From Bacteroidales bacterium UBA3297 (GTDB taxonomy: Bacteria; Bacteroidota; Bacteroidia; Bacteroidales; Paludibacteraceae), in the NCBI GenBank assembly GCA_002362105.1, contig DETD01000014.1, positions 1-64,000 of the forward strand: 64,000 nucleotides of DNA. The letters run 5' to 3'. A program made the translations under genes and the position numbers. Shown piece by piece: positions 15,608-24,004 of the stretch; the stretch's first letter is position 1; every line of letters starts with the position of its first letter. Under the pieces are notes generated by a model that did not search any database, was not told the origin of the DNA, and saw only the letters and a list, made by a program, of their open reading frames with translations.

Positions 15608-16833
15608 TGGAAAGAAGAGTTGTGATTACCGGCGTAGGAATTTATTCCTGCCTAGGAAAGAACCTCGACGAGGTCAAGCAATCACTTTGGGATGGCAAGT
15701 CAGGCATCATATTCGACGAAGTCCGTAAGTCAATGGGCTTCCGTTCCGCATTGACAGGCCATGTAGACCTTCCGAACTTGAAAGGAGTGTTAAGCCGCAA
15801 CCAGCGTGTATATATGCCCGAGCAGGCACAATACGCCTATATGGCAACAGCAGAAGCCCTGAAAAACGCTAAATTGGACCAGGACTATCTCGATGCACAC
15901 GAAGTAGGATTGCTCTATGGAAACGACAGCAGTGCCGAACCTGTAGTGAAGAGCGTTGACACCATGCGTGAGAAAGGCGACACTACCCTAATCGGCTCAG
16001 GCGGCATATTCCAATCCATGAACTCTGCAGTCACCATGAACCTGTCCTGCATCTTCAAGTTGAAGGGCATCAACCTCACCGTATCCGGAGCATGTGCCAG
16101 TGGCTCGCACGCCATCGGTTTGGGATCCCTCCTCATCAAGTGGGGTTTGCAAGACATGGTCGTATGTGGAGGAGCGCAAGAAATCAACCCATACAGCGTA
16201 TGTAGCTTCGACGGCATCAGCGCCTTCTCAACCCGCGAAAGCGAACCAGCGAAGGCATCCCGTCCGTTCGACCGCGACCGCGACGGTCTCGTTCCTAGTG
16301 GAGGCGGTGCAACCGTAATTATAGAAAGCCTAGAAAGCGCAATAAAGCGTGGTGCGCCAATCCTTGCCGAGGTTATCGGCTACGGATTCAGTTCGAACGG
16401 CGACCACATTTCAGTGCCAAATGTAGATGGGCCACGCCGCTCATTAGAGATGGCCATCCGTGAGGCAGGCATCCGTAAAGAGGAAATCGGCTATGTGAAC
16501 GCCCATGCGACATCGACCCACGTTGGCGACCAGAACGAGGCAAAGGCAATTGCATCGGTTTTCGACGACTATAAGCCAGAAGTGACATCGACCAAGAGCC
16601 AGACCGGCCACGAGATGTGGATGGCAGGTGCCAGCGAGGTCATCTACTCAATGTTGATGATGAAGAACGACTTTATCGCAGCCAACATCAACTTTGAGAA
16701 TCCAGACGAAGATTCGGCCAAGTTGAACATTCCTGGCCAACGCGTCAGCAAACACTTCGACACGTTCCTGAGCAATTCGTTCGGTTTCGGTGGCACAAAC
16801 TCAACCCTTATCGTTCGCGATTTCAAGGGCTAA
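15607..16833 (+). CDS. Beta-ketoacyl-ACP synthase (KAS I/II family)
   Basis: 408 residues, normal for the family. The catalytic triad is intact: Cys163 in VSGACASGSHAIG, His300 in NAHATSTHVGD and His335 in TKSQTGHEMWMAGASE. The C-terminus SNSFGFGGTNSTLIV is of the FabB/FabF type, and the 355-385 region (NDFIAANINFENPDEDSAK) is closer to FabB. It condenses malonyl-ACP with an acyl-ACP in the cytoplasm. It is the first large gene of an operon with an ACP and two hotdog proteins. That context suggests a dedicated fatty-acid or aryl-polyene-like product rather than bulk synthesis. No chain-length-factor or ketoreductase lies in the window. Confidence 0.92.
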   Translation: MERRVVITGVGIYSCLGKNLDEVKQSLWDGKSGIIFDEVRKSMGFRSALTGHVDLPNLKGVLSRNQRVYMPEQAQYAYMATAEALKNAKLDQDYLDAHEVGLLYGNDSSAEPVVKSVDTMREKGDTTLIGSGGIFQSMNSAVTMNLSCIFKLKGINLTVSGACASGSHAIGLGSLLIKWGLQDMVVCGGAQEINPYSVCSFDGISAFSTRESEPAKASRPFDRDRDGLVPSGGGATVIIESLESAIKRGAPILAEVIGYGFSSNGDHISVPNVDGPRRSLEMAIREAGIRKEEIGYVNAHATSTHVGDQNEAKAIASVFDDYKPEVTSTKSQTGHEMWMAGASEVIYSMLMMKNDFIAANINFENPDEDSAKLNIPGQRVSKHFDTFLSNSFGFGGTNSTLIVRDFKG

Positions 16834-16869
16834 CAAATCAGTTGACAACAAACAAAATAAGACAATACA

Positions 16870-17112
16870 ATGACTAAAGCTGAAATCACCAGCAAAGTTA
16901 ACGCTTTGCTTGCAGAAGAATTTGAAGTAGAAGAAAGTGTAATCACTCCAGATGCAAACATCAAGAAGACTCTTGAACTGGACAGCTTGAGCCTTGTTGA
17001 CCTTGTTGCCCTCATCGATAACGAGTTCGGCATCAAGACCAATGGAGCTGAAATAAGCAAGGTGGGCACATTCGGCGAACTTTACGACTTCATCGAGTCA
17101 AAGATTGCGTAA
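16870..17112 (+). CDS. Acyl carrier protein
   Basis: 80 residues and acidic, the normal ACP size. The 4'-phosphopantetheine site is Ser39 in LELDSLSLVDLV, where a DSL motif starts helix II. The usual ACP end (FGIKTNGAEISKVGTFGELY) is present. It carries acyl intermediates between the ketosynthase 36 bases upstream and the hotdog proteins nine bases downstream. It is likely a specialised ACP for this operon, because the housekeeping acpP normally sits with fabF. Confidence 0.92.
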   Translation: MTKAEITSKVNALLAEEFEVEESVITPDANIKKTLELDSLSLVDLVALIDNEFGIKTNGAEISKVGTFGELYDFIESKIA

Positions 17113-17121
17113 TCGGAAAAA

Positions 17122-17547
17122 ATGCAGCAGGGCGAAGAAATAAAGCAGCTGATTCCACAGCGCGAACCCATTATGATGATTGACACCTTCTACGGTGCCA
17201 CAGAAACAACGGGTAAATCGGGATTGACCGTTTTGGCTGACAATGTGTTCTGCGAAGGAGGGCAATTGCGTGAGATGGGCGTTATTGAACATATTGCCCA
17301 GACCTGCGCAGCCTACAATGGCGTCAAGAACAAACAGAACAACGGCGAAGCCAGCAAGCCGAAACTCGGCTATATTGGCGAGATTAAAAAATGCCAGATT
17401 GTGCGCCTTCCCCGTGTGGGCGAACAGCTAACCACCGATGTGGTAGCCACCGCACAGGTGATGAACGTCACCCTAATGGAAGCCACAACCAAAATTGGCG
17501 ACGAGACGATTGCCTCATGCCAAATAAAATTGTTTGAGGAGGATTAA
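17122..17547 (+). CDS. ApeP-like hotdog 3-hydroxyacyl-ACP dehydratase subunit
   Basis: 141 residues with a hotdog fold. The N-terminus QLIPQREPIMMIDTF corresponds to the LIPHRxPfLLvD motif of FabZ, with Gln in place of His. The central helix GVIEHIAQTCA keeps the catalytic acid (Glu56), as in ApeP/COG4706 proteins (VGIExMAQ). The GHFPG histidine loop of FabZ is missing (VFCEGGQL instead). The partner gene has the reverse set. In aryl-polyene synthesis ApeI and ApeP form a dehydratase heterodimer, and the pair here looks like that. It lies nine bases after the ACP and two bases before the ApeI-like gene. Confidence 0.8.
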   Translation: MQQGEEIKQLIPQREPIMMIDTFYGATETTGKSGLTVLADNVFCEGGQLREMGVIEHIAQTCAAYNGVKNKQNNGEASKPKLGYIGEIKKCQIVRLPRVGEQLTTDVVATAQVMNVTLMEATTKIGDETIASCQIKLFEED

Positions 17548-17549
17548 CC

Positions 17550-17924
17550 ATGCTGAAGAACGATTTTTTCACCATCGCAGGCAAAGAAAACGGAGAAGGC
17601 CTGGTAACCTACCATGTTGTTCTGAATCCTGACCACAACATCTTCAAAGGCCACTTCCCTGGCAATCCGATATCTCCAGGTGTCTGCAATATAGGCATGA
17701 TTAAAGCCTGTGCAGAAGAAGAAGTGGGTTGCGGGCTGTTTATTGAGAACCTGAAGCAATGCAAATTCAGCCACCTCATTACTCCTAACGAGAACAAGGA
17801 ACTAGACATTGTGCTGAAGTTGGAAACGACAGAACAAGTTGTTAAAATTGCGGCCACAATTGTCAAGGGAGACACCAAGTTCATGGATTTGAAGGCTGAA
17901 GCCCTGAAAGAGCAAAAAGCATAA
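17550..17924 (+). CDS. ApeI-like hotdog dehydratase/thioesterase subunit
   Basis: 124 residues. It carries the FabZ/FabA histidine loop FKGHFPGNPISPGV (His35), but the helix that should hold the catalytic acid reads CNIGMIKACAEE, with Gly at the position of FabZ Glu. It therefore complements the preceding protein, which has the acid but not the histidine. FabA/FabZ active sites are built across the dimer interface, so a mixed dimer would restore one complete site (inference). Its start is two bases after the previous stop, with a GAGGAGGA purine run before it. A terminator follows at 17965. Confidence 0.8.
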   Translation: MLKNDFFTIAGKENGEGLVTYHVVLNPDHNIFKGHFPGNPISPGVCNIGMIKACAEEEVGCGLFIENLKQCKFSHLITPNENKELDIVLKLETTEQVVKIAATIVKGDTKFMDLKAEALKEQKA

Positions 17925-17964
17925 CAGAACAAAAACGGCCAACACGACAGTTGGTAAAAAAACA

Positions 17965-18014
17965 AAAGTTTCATATCTTTAAGTTGCGAACAACTGAAGG
18001 TGTGAAACTTTTTT
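17965..18014 (+). terminator. Terminator of the ketosynthase operon
   Basis: Long hairpin: outer stem AAAGTTTCA / TGAAACTTT, inner stem AGTTG-CGAA-CAACT, then TTTT. It closes the 15506-17924 unit. Confidence 0.75.
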
Positions 18015-18062
18015 AGTGAAGAATGGTTTCCTTTCAGGTTATTAAAATTCCTTAAAGCGGAT

Positions 18063-19589
18063 ATGAAGATAATCTATGTAGAAATAGCGCCAGCGGACAC
18101 ATTCAACGACAACGGAGCACAGCTACTACAACAGCAGTACCCCGAAGGAGAGGTCATTGTCCCAAACCTGCCCGCTGACCCGACCGAAGCCCTAGCCTCG
18201 CTCAACCTTCTGGTTAAGTCTGAAAAAGCCGACATAGTGATAGGAGTGGGTATAGGCGGCACACTTGTGCAAGCCCTATACGGACAATACCGCATTTTAA
18301 TCAATCCGATATTTGTACTCCCCCACTGCATAACAGACGTATGCATATCGACCCCAGAAGGCAAACGCGAAATTGTGTTCACGCCAACCCAGCAAGGACA
18401 TATCCGGCATTTCATGCCCAAACAATTCAAATATGTACCACGCGGCGAGGAACAATACATCTACGGGCTTTTCGCAGGAAAGAACGACTTCCTACTCTAC
18501 AGTGAAACCTTCTTCAAACAGCACTTCAAATACAACTTCAACTACGACGGCACCGGCCTGCTAACTGCCGACGACTGGGCAAACAACGTGGTTCCCATTC
18601 TGCACATGCTTAGCGACCAAATTAACCATATACAGAAACCAATCGCCTACTTCGGGTTGGAAGGTGTTCTGGCCGACATTGACAAAGCTGAAGCATCGCT
18701 AACCGACAAAGAGAGGGAACAATACAAAAACCACATTGAATGTGTGCCTGGAATATACCAGGAAATGGAACCAGTACAAGGCGCAGTGGAAGCATTTAAG
18801 GCATTGAGCAGACACTACGACCTCTACATACTGACCTCAGCCCCCTGGAACAACGAAGACGTATGGAGTGAGAAAATAAAATGGGTGAAAAAGCACCTCG
18901 GCATCTACGGCTACAAACGCGTGATAATGACACACCGCAAAGACCTGAACGAAGGCCAGCTATTGGTTGACCGACGTGCGGGAAAAGGAGCCGCCCAATT
19001 TGAAGGCACATGGCTGCAGTTTGGCGAAGCACCAGTCAGCAATTGGAACGAAACGCTAAAATACTTGCTGGGGACTGAACCGAAAATATGCAACGGCGAC
19101 AAAGGGGAAGCCGACCATTTTGCAGCGGACAACCGGCCGATTCTGTACCTCGATATGGACAGCGTGCTGGTAGACTTTGCAGGAGCCGTAAAGCATAAGC
19201 TCACACCCAAGGAGACCGAAAAATACCGCGACCACTACGACGACGTGCCCGACATTTTCTCACGCATGGAACCGATAAAGGGAGCAGTAGAAGCCTTCGA
19301 CCTGCTAAGCGAGCACTTTAACACCTATCTGCTTTCGACCGCACCCTGGGATAACAACAGGGCATGGAGCGACAAAGTGCGCTGGGTGAAAAAATACTTG
19401 GGAGAAAAGGCGGAAAACCGTCTGGTACTCAGCCACCACAAAAACTTAAGCCAAGGCAGTTACCTCATAGACGACAGCAGCAGAAACGGCGCTAAAGAAT
19501 TTTGCGGGAAATGGTTCCAGTTCGGGAAAGCACCCTACGAAAACTGGGGAAAAATGCTGGGAGCCCTAAAAATGATGAATATCTTATAA
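18063..19589 (+). CDS. YcfP/YqiA-like domain fused to two 5'-nucleotidase-type HAD domains
   Basis: 508 residues in three parts. Residues 1-185 resemble the UPF0227 YcfP/YqiA alpha/beta-hydrolase family, with GVGIGGTLVQAL at the nucleophile elbow; E. coli YcfP likewise has GVGLGG without Ser. Residues 190-337 and 356-508 are two copies of a NT5C-type (5'-deoxynucleotidase-like) HAD domain, sharing EMEPVQGAVEAF / RMEPIKGAVEAF and LTSAPWNN / LSTAPWDN. The second copy keeps the nucleophile motif DMDSV (D364, D366) and the late LIDD (D470, D471). The first is degenerate (FGLEGV; LVDRR). So one active phosphatase plus a pseudo-copy is likely. Cytoplasmic; substrate unknown. Confidence 0.8.
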   Translation: MKIIYVEIAPADTFNDNGAQLLQQQYPEGEVIVPNLPADPTEALASLNLLVKSEKADIVIGVGIGGTLVQALYGQYRILINPIFVLPHCITDVCISTPEGKREIVFTPTQQGHIRHFMPKQFKYVPRGEEQYIYGLFAGKNDFLLYSETFFKQHFKYNFNYDGTGLLTADDWANNVVPILHMLSDQINHIQKPIAYFGLEGVLADIDKAEASLTDKEREQYKNHIECVPGIYQEMEPVQGAVEAFKALSRHYDLYILTSAPWNNEDVWSEKIKWVKKHLGIYGYKRVIMTHRKDLNEGQLLVDRRAGKGAAQFEGTWLQFGEAPVSNWNETLKYLLGTEPKICNGDKGEADHFAADNRPILYLDMDSVLVDFAGAVKHKLTPKETEKYRDHYDDVPDIFSRMEPIKGAVEAFDLLSEHFNTYLLSTAPWDNNRAWSDKVRWVKKYLGEKAENRLVLSHHKNLSQGSYLIDDSSRNGAKEFCGKWFQFGKAPYENWGKMLGALKMMNIL

Positions 19590-19609
19590 AAACAGAAAAC
19601 ATACAACAG

Positions 19610-20053
19610 ATGGATTTAGAGCAGAAAATTCAAGAAATTACCGACCGAATGGCATTAAAACAGCTTGTTGACAGCTACGCCATACTGGCCGATGCACAAA
19701 ACGGACAGGCACAGAAGACCCTCTTCACGACCGACGCCGTCTATAAAACCTATGTTAACGGCGAATTGAAGATGACACTTAACGGCGCCGAAGAAATCGG
19801 CAACACCATGCATAACTTCCTCAACACGCTTGATTCGGTCTTCCACCTGAACGGACAACAAATGCTGAACATAAAAGGAGACCAAGCTATTGGGCGCTGC
19901 TACTGCCAAATAACACTAGTCGAAACCCAGAACGGGACACAATGCACCACACAAGAGAATGTCTACTACGATGATGAATACAAAAAAATAGACGGGAAAT
20001 GGCTGATTGCCAAACGGAACAGCAACATTCTACACGTCAATAAAATTGGATAA
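19610..20053 (+). CDS. SnoaL-like/NTF2-fold protein
   Basis: 147 residues from the ATG at 19610 (MDLEQKIQEITDRMALKQLV). The layout is that of the SnoaL_4 cone-shaped barrel: an N-terminal helix, LVDSYAILADAQNGQAQKTL, FTTDAVYKTYVNG, a later GDQAIGRCYCQITL strand and a C-terminal KIDGKWLIAKRN. The family includes cyclases, dehydratases and binding proteins; the specific activity cannot be predicted. No signal peptide, so cytoplasmic. It starts 20 bases after the HAD fusion gene, so the two are likely co-transcribed, and ends before a strong terminator. Confidence 0.75.
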   Translation: MDLEQKIQEITDRMALKQLVDSYAILADAQNGQAQKTLFTTDAVYKTYVNGELKMTLNGAEEIGNTMHNFLNTLDSVFHLNGQQMLNIKGDQAIGRCYCQITLVETQNGTQCTTQENVYYDDEYKKIDGKWLIAKRNSNILHVNKIG

Positions 20054-20079
20054 AATCGAAAGGAATAAAAAACAAAAAA

Positions 20080-20104
20080 GTCAGCGGAAACGCTGACTTT
20101 TTTT
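20080..20104 (+). terminator. Terminator after the SnoaL-like gene
   Basis: GTCAGCG-GAAA-CGCTGAC followed by seven T: a compact, strong hairpin with a GNRA-type tetraloop. Confidence 0.92.
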
Positions 20105-20263
20105 GCCTTTAGTTTTATCTTAGTGCACTTTTGTCAAAAAATTCCAAAAAAGGAAATCTCACAGACAAAAACAACAAACACAAAAGAACAACCTAGGCCC
20201 TGTAGTGTCTTAACTTATTTGAAGGTATCCCCTATAACAGGTACTTTTAAGGTAAAAACCTTG

Positions 20264-20336
20264 AGCGGTAAACGGGACTCGAACCCGCGACCTTCGGCTT
20301 GGGAAGCCAACGCTCTACCAACTGAGCTATTACCGC
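20264..20336 (-). tRNA. tRNA-Gly(CCC)
   Basis: 73-base cloverleaf: acceptor GCGGTAA / TTACCGC, D-arm AGCTCAGTTGGTAGAGC, anticodon stem TTGGC/GCCGA with loop TTCCCAA (CCC, Gly) and T-loop TTCGAGT. No CCA is encoded. Confidence 0.92.
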
Positions 20337-20356
20337 AGACCAGACTTTTGCGGGCA

Positions 20357-20388
20357 CAAAAATAATAAAAAGAGAACACAGAAACAAA
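20357..20388 (-). promoter_or_regulatory. Promoter of tRNA-Gly
   Basis: TTTG (20385-20388), 20-base spacer, TATTTTTG (20357-20364) on the minus strand, 20 bases before the tRNA. Confidence 0.65.
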
Positions 20389-20559
20389 TTTATATTTATG
20401 CAAACTAGTTAAAATTAAGTTATAACACCTTAAATATTGCCTCCAACAACGATAATAATAAGCCACCTATAAATCTGATACACAACAAAATAAGCAATAT
20501 TGTTAACAATGTTAAATATAAAACATTAAGAAAATCAACAGAAAGAAAATAAAATACTC

Positions 20560-20567
20560 TAATTTTG
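20560..20567 (+). promoter_or_regulatory. -7 box of the FadL-type gene
   Basis: TAATTTTG followed by GCG, giving an approximately 80-base leader before the ATG at 20655. Confidence 0.5.
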
Positions 20568-20654
20568 CGCCGTATTTGATAACGACACCCTACTTGAACT
20601 ACAATAATTTGCGTGATAGCAAAGAAAGGAGAGGGTATTAAACAAAAAAGAGTA

Positions 20655-22220
20655 ATGAAAAAAATCGTACTATCGGGCACTGCGATGCTAATGAGCCTAG
20701 CCGAAGCAATAGCCGGTGGCTTGAACACAAACACTAACCAAAGTGCAGAGTATTTGAGAAATCCTGCCCGCGATGGCGCTATCGGCATCGACGGCGTGTA
20801 TTCGAATCCAGCAGGTGTAGCATTTCTTGACAGCGGACTGCACGTATCATTCAACATTCAGAGTGCCCAACAGCAACGCAACATTATTTCAACATTCCCC
20901 GCATTTGCCTACGGAGCCACAAACAACAAAAACATAACCAAAAAGTTTGAAGGCGAAGCTAGCGCTCCATTAGTACCTTCGCTCCAAGCCGCCTACAATT
21001 GGAACGGATGGAGTTTCCAGTTAAACACAGCTGTAACCGGAGGAGGTGGCAAATGTGAATTTGCAAAAGGACTGGGTTCTTTCGAGAGTAACGTGGCACT
21101 ATTGAACGCATTTGGTGCAAAAAGCGGATTTCTGGGCAACGGCTACTACGCCGACATGTATATGAAAGGCCGCCAATACTACATTGGTATCACCCTGGGA
21201 GCCGCAAAAAAAGTAACAGATAACCTTTCTGTATACCTCGGCGCACGAGCTCTTTACGGCAATGCCAGCTACAAAGGACACGTTAAAAACATTATGTTCA
21301 TGGACCCTAATTCCGGTAAATTGGCAAAAGCCGGCGCCATTGCCGACACCTATAGCGAAATGGCAGAAGGATACCAGGCGAAATTAGACCAACTAGAAGC
21401 TGCCGGTATGGGTGAAAGCGACAACGCAAAACAGCTGAGCGAAGGCATTGCCAAACTAAAAACTGCTGAAGCGGCTAGCCGGAAAGTTGGAGCTGTAACC
21501 GACGAGGACGTTATTCTAGATTGTGACCAATACGGTTGGGGAGTTGCACCTATCATTGGACTCGACTATAAGATAAACAAGTGGAACTTCTCTACCAGAT
21601 ACGAATTCAAAACCAGCATGAAGTTGAAAAACGATGCGGTTAACAGCAAATCGGCAGCCAACTTCAGCGCCCTGCAAAAATTCAAAGACGGCGAAAAAGT
21701 GGAAGAAGACCTTCCAGCCCTGTTCACCGTTGGTTTGCAATACGAGGTTTTGGACAATCTGCGTCTGATGGGTGGCTTCCACCTATTCTTCGACAAGCAG
21801 GCGAACCAGTATAAAGACCGCCAAGAACTTCTTGGTGGTAACACCACCGAATACTTGCTCGGCTTGGAATGGGACATCTGCAAGCACTTGCAGTTCTCAA
21901 TTGGCGGCCACCGCACCCACTTCTGCAATACCGACGAATACATCAGCGACATGTCGTATAATGTCAGCAACTGGGACCTCGGTACAGGATTCGGAATACC
22001 TGTTAACGACCGTCTGAAATTCAACCTGTCGTTCTACAAATCGTTCTACGACGACTATACCCGCAGTACAAACGACTACAACAACCTGAGCGCAACAGCA
22101 GCAGCCTTAGCAGGTGCTGAGACTGCGAAACAGTTGAAAGAATCGGGTATGTTGAGCGGAGAAGACAAGTTCGAACGTAATAACTACGCATTCGGTATTG
22201 GCGTCAACTACCGATTCTAA
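20655..22220 (+). CDS. OmpP1/FadL/TodX-family outer-membrane transporter
   Basis: 521 residues from the ATG at 20655 (MKKIVLSGTAMLMSLAEAIAGG, a signal peptide); a start at 20613 would lengthen the protein before the signal. The N-terminal plug region NTNTNQSAEYLRNPARDGAIGIDGVYSNPAGVAFL is the OMPP1/FadL signature (NPAG). The rest alternates amphipathic strands typical of a 14-strand barrel and ends in a terminal aromatic residue (GIGVNYRF), the usual outer-membrane insertion signal. An Ala/Glu-rich helical insertion occurs near residues 230-275. FadL-type channels import long-chain fatty acids or other hydrophobic compounds. It has its own promoter and terminator. Confidence 0.9.
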   Translation: MKKIVLSGTAMLMSLAEAIAGGLNTNTNQSAEYLRNPARDGAIGIDGVYSNPAGVAFLDSGLHVSFNIQSAQQQRNIISTFPAFAYGATNNKNITKKFEGEASAPLVPSLQAAYNWNGWSFQLNTAVTGGGGKCEFAKGLGSFESNVALLNAFGAKSGFLGNGYYADMYMKGRQYYIGITLGAAKKVTDNLSVYLGARALYGNASYKGHVKNIMFMDPNSGKLAKAGAIADTYSEMAEGYQAKLDQLEAAGMGESDNAKQLSEGIAKLKTAEAASRKVGAVTDEDVILDCDQYGWGVAPIIGLDYKINKWNFSTRYEFKTSMKLKNDAVNSKSAANFSALQKFKDGEKVEEDLPALFTVGLQYEVLDNLRLMGGFHLFFDKQANQYKDRQELLGGNTTEYLLGLEWDICKHLQFSIGGHRTHFCNTDEYISDMSYNVSNWDLGTGFGIPVNDRLKFNLSFYKSFYDDYTRSTNDYNNLSATAAALAGAETAKQLKESGMLSGEDKFERNNYAFGIGVNYRF

Positions 22221-22241
22221 GCAACAATTTAACAAACCATA

Positions 22242-22274
22242 AAACGGGTACAAGAGTTCGTCTTGTACCCGTTT
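22242..22274 (+). terminator. Terminator of the FadL-type gene
   Basis: Perfect 13-base stem AAACGGGTACAAG / CTTGTACCCGTTT with a seven-base loop and a T-rich tail. Confidence 0.9.
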
Positions 22275-22382
22275 CTTTCTAACCATACAGGAAGGAATGC
22301 CACAGTTCGCATCTACAGCCATAAAAGCAGACTCATAAACCAAAAGAAAGATTTTTTGTACATTTACAAAAAGTATGAATCA

Positions 22383-23096
22383 ATGGAACAACAAATAAAC
22401 GAACTAGATGCACAAGACCTAAAAGTCATAGCAGAAAGAAACGAATGGGTAAAAGGTCACCTGAAAGATGACGTACAAGACCAATACGATACGTTTGAAG
22501 GGAAGCTCTACCTACTTCAAGGCATTCTGAAGGAAGGCTACTACCAAAAGCATGAGACAGCAGAACTGCAAACACTAGGCTACTGCCTTGGCGAACTGCT
22601 GAACGAGTTGCTCGGCACACATTGGGTAAAAGTGACCGACGAGAAAGGAACTGACTACGCAATACGCTACAAAGACAGCTCCATATTGTTCTTCCCTGTC
22701 ACTATGATATCGAAAAGGATTGAACGCGGAGAAACTGTTGACATAGAATTCCTGTTAGGCCAAAGCAGCGACCAGTTACACGAAATACTATACGACGAAC
22801 TGTCGGACAAATGCCGTTACTATGCAGGCGAGGACGAATTTCCTGAAGACGCCGACGAAAACTACTACGACCTTTGGGCGGCCGAACGCGCATGGTTTGA
22901 GTTTGAGATGCAGCACCAACCTATAATAGACGAGTATGTGAACTTTTACAGGGCAAACGGGATGTCTGACTATAGGAAAGACGACGGAACGCCCGAATCG
23001 CTAAAAGCTTTGCTGTTTAACAGCTACAGCTACTCGAAAAACGGAATCGTCGATATTCCCGGTTTCAAGATTTGGTACGAGAAACATTATCACTGA
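22383..23096 (+). CDS. Unrecognised acidic cytoplasmic protein
   Basis: 237 residues from the ATG at 22383 (MEQQINELDAQDLKVIAER); the frame extends upstream to 22263 but would start inside the FadL terminator. It has no signal peptide or membrane segment and is rich in Asp/Glu and Tyr. Notable stretches are VKVTDEKGTDYAIRYKDSSI, the central DVDIEFLL-like TVDIEFLLGQ, and ADENYYDLWAAERAWFEFEM. Such alternating acidic and aromatic segments recall small immunity or DUF-type proteins, but I recognise no family. It stands alone on its strand between two terminated units. Confidence 0.65.
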   Translation: MEQQINELDAQDLKVIAERNEWVKGHLKDDVQDQYDTFEGKLYLLQGILKEGYYQKHETAELQTLGYCLGELLNELLGTHWVKVTDEKGTDYAIRYKDSSILFFPVTMISKRIERGETVDIEFLLGQSSDQLHEILYDELSDKCRYYAGEDEFPEDADENYYDLWAAERAWFEFEMQHQPIIDEYVNFYRANGMSDYRKDDGTPESLKALLFNSYSYSKNGIVDIPGFKIWYEKHYH

Positions 23097-23197
23097 TTGC
23101 CTAGACAATAGCGGGCGATTAACAAATAATTTCTTCGGAACATGTTCCCTAACCACCAGTTTAGCAGCATGTAGTTATCTTTCCAGTTCGTCGTCCT

Positions 23198-23320
23198 TTA
23201 CAACCAAGGTGATGTCAGAAACAAAACCTGATACGATGTGAAGTAATGTCCCATAGCGTCCCCGTCACCCTTCTCAATTTTACGAGCGTTGTTCTTCCTA
23301 TACCAGTTTTGTGCCAGCTC
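23198..23320 (-). pseudogene. Possible remnant of a Sel1-repeat coding sequence
   Basis: One minus-strand frame reads ELAQNWYRKNNARKIEKGDG, then DAMGHYF, reminiscent of a Sel1 repeat (WYRKAAEQGDADAQ). It is bounded by stops on both sides and has no start. A direct repeat TTTTGTGCCAG (23307 and 23332) lies at its head. The match is weak. Confidence 0.2.
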
Positions 23321-23353
23321 CTACTTTGTATTTTGTGCCAGACTCTCAATCTT

Positions 23354-24004
23354 CTACTCAGTGACAGCACGGACTGAAAAGCCATCGGATCTGTCTGTGT
23401 TACTCCAATAGTAATATGTTGGTTTTATATAAAAAAAGACGCCAAAGATAAAGTCATCAAAAGTTGAAGAAGTCCAATATGTGCCCATTGTGCCAGAATA
23501 GTTTAGTTCAGAGCCTACTCGTATTCCGGCAGCCGGAATGAAAATTGAATTGTTATTTGGGCCAGTAACTTCATAGCCATTCACACCGTTCAATGTAGTC
23601 CACTTCCACGTACATTTTTCCCTAAGTTCCATCAATTCATTAATAGTAGGAAGACGCCATGAACCGCCCCAATTCACACATGCAGCATCATATTTTGCGG
23701 TAAGGTTCCCATTGCTGTCCAAAGCCCCCTTTGAAAGAAATTTTTCTTTATCAAAGTCTTTTAACAAATAATCAGCAGATAACTTTTTCCACACATTGTT
23801 GTCATCCGTATAAGTATCCTTTGTCGTTGTTTCTCCACGAGCAAAATAATCACCATATTCTTCTGGTGTGTTAGCACCCACGTTACATTTTGCCCACTTC
23901 ACACTAAGTCCTAAATCTACAGCCTCGTGTTTTTGATTTTGGGAAAATCCTTCAAATGAAAGCCCCAAACCCATTAGAACAACTAACATTATCTTCTTTC
24001 TCAT
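23354..24004 (-). CDS. Secreted FISUMP-domain (TIGR02145-like) protein
   Basis: 216 residues with signal peptide MRKKIMLVVLMGLGLSFEGFSQ and a single FISUMP domain filling the mature protein: VDLGLSVKWAKCNVGA, EEYGDYFARGET, WRLPTINELMEL, SIFIPAAGIRVG and TYWTSSTF, closing FSVRAV. In the first motif LPSGLKW is altered to LSVKWAK. There is no lipobox and no T9SS tail, so its route beyond the periplasm is not visible. It is a paralog of the 1985 gene and of the frame at 53216. A TAAATTTG box lies at 24081-24088. Confidence 0.82.
   Translation of the reverse strand: MRKKIMLVVLMGLGLSFEGFSQNQKHEAVDLGLSVKWAKCNVGANTPEEYGDYFARGETTTKDTYTDDNNVWKKLSADYLLKDFDKEKFLSKGALDSNGNLTAKYDAACVNWGGSWRLPTINELMELREKCTWKWTTLNGVNGYEVTGPNNNSIFIPAAGIRVGSELNYSGTMGTYWTSSTFDDFIFGVFFYIKPTYYYWSNTDRSDGFSVRAVTE

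Larger units (their letters stand above)
20337..20654. other. Intergenic stretch between tRNA-Gly and the FadL-type gene
   Basis: 318 AT-rich bases. It holds the tRNA-Gly promoter at its left end and a TAATTTTG -7 box at 20560-20567 (plus strand) serving the porin gene. A second weaker AATTTG element lies near 20607. No gene or hairpin is evident. Confidence 0.6.
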
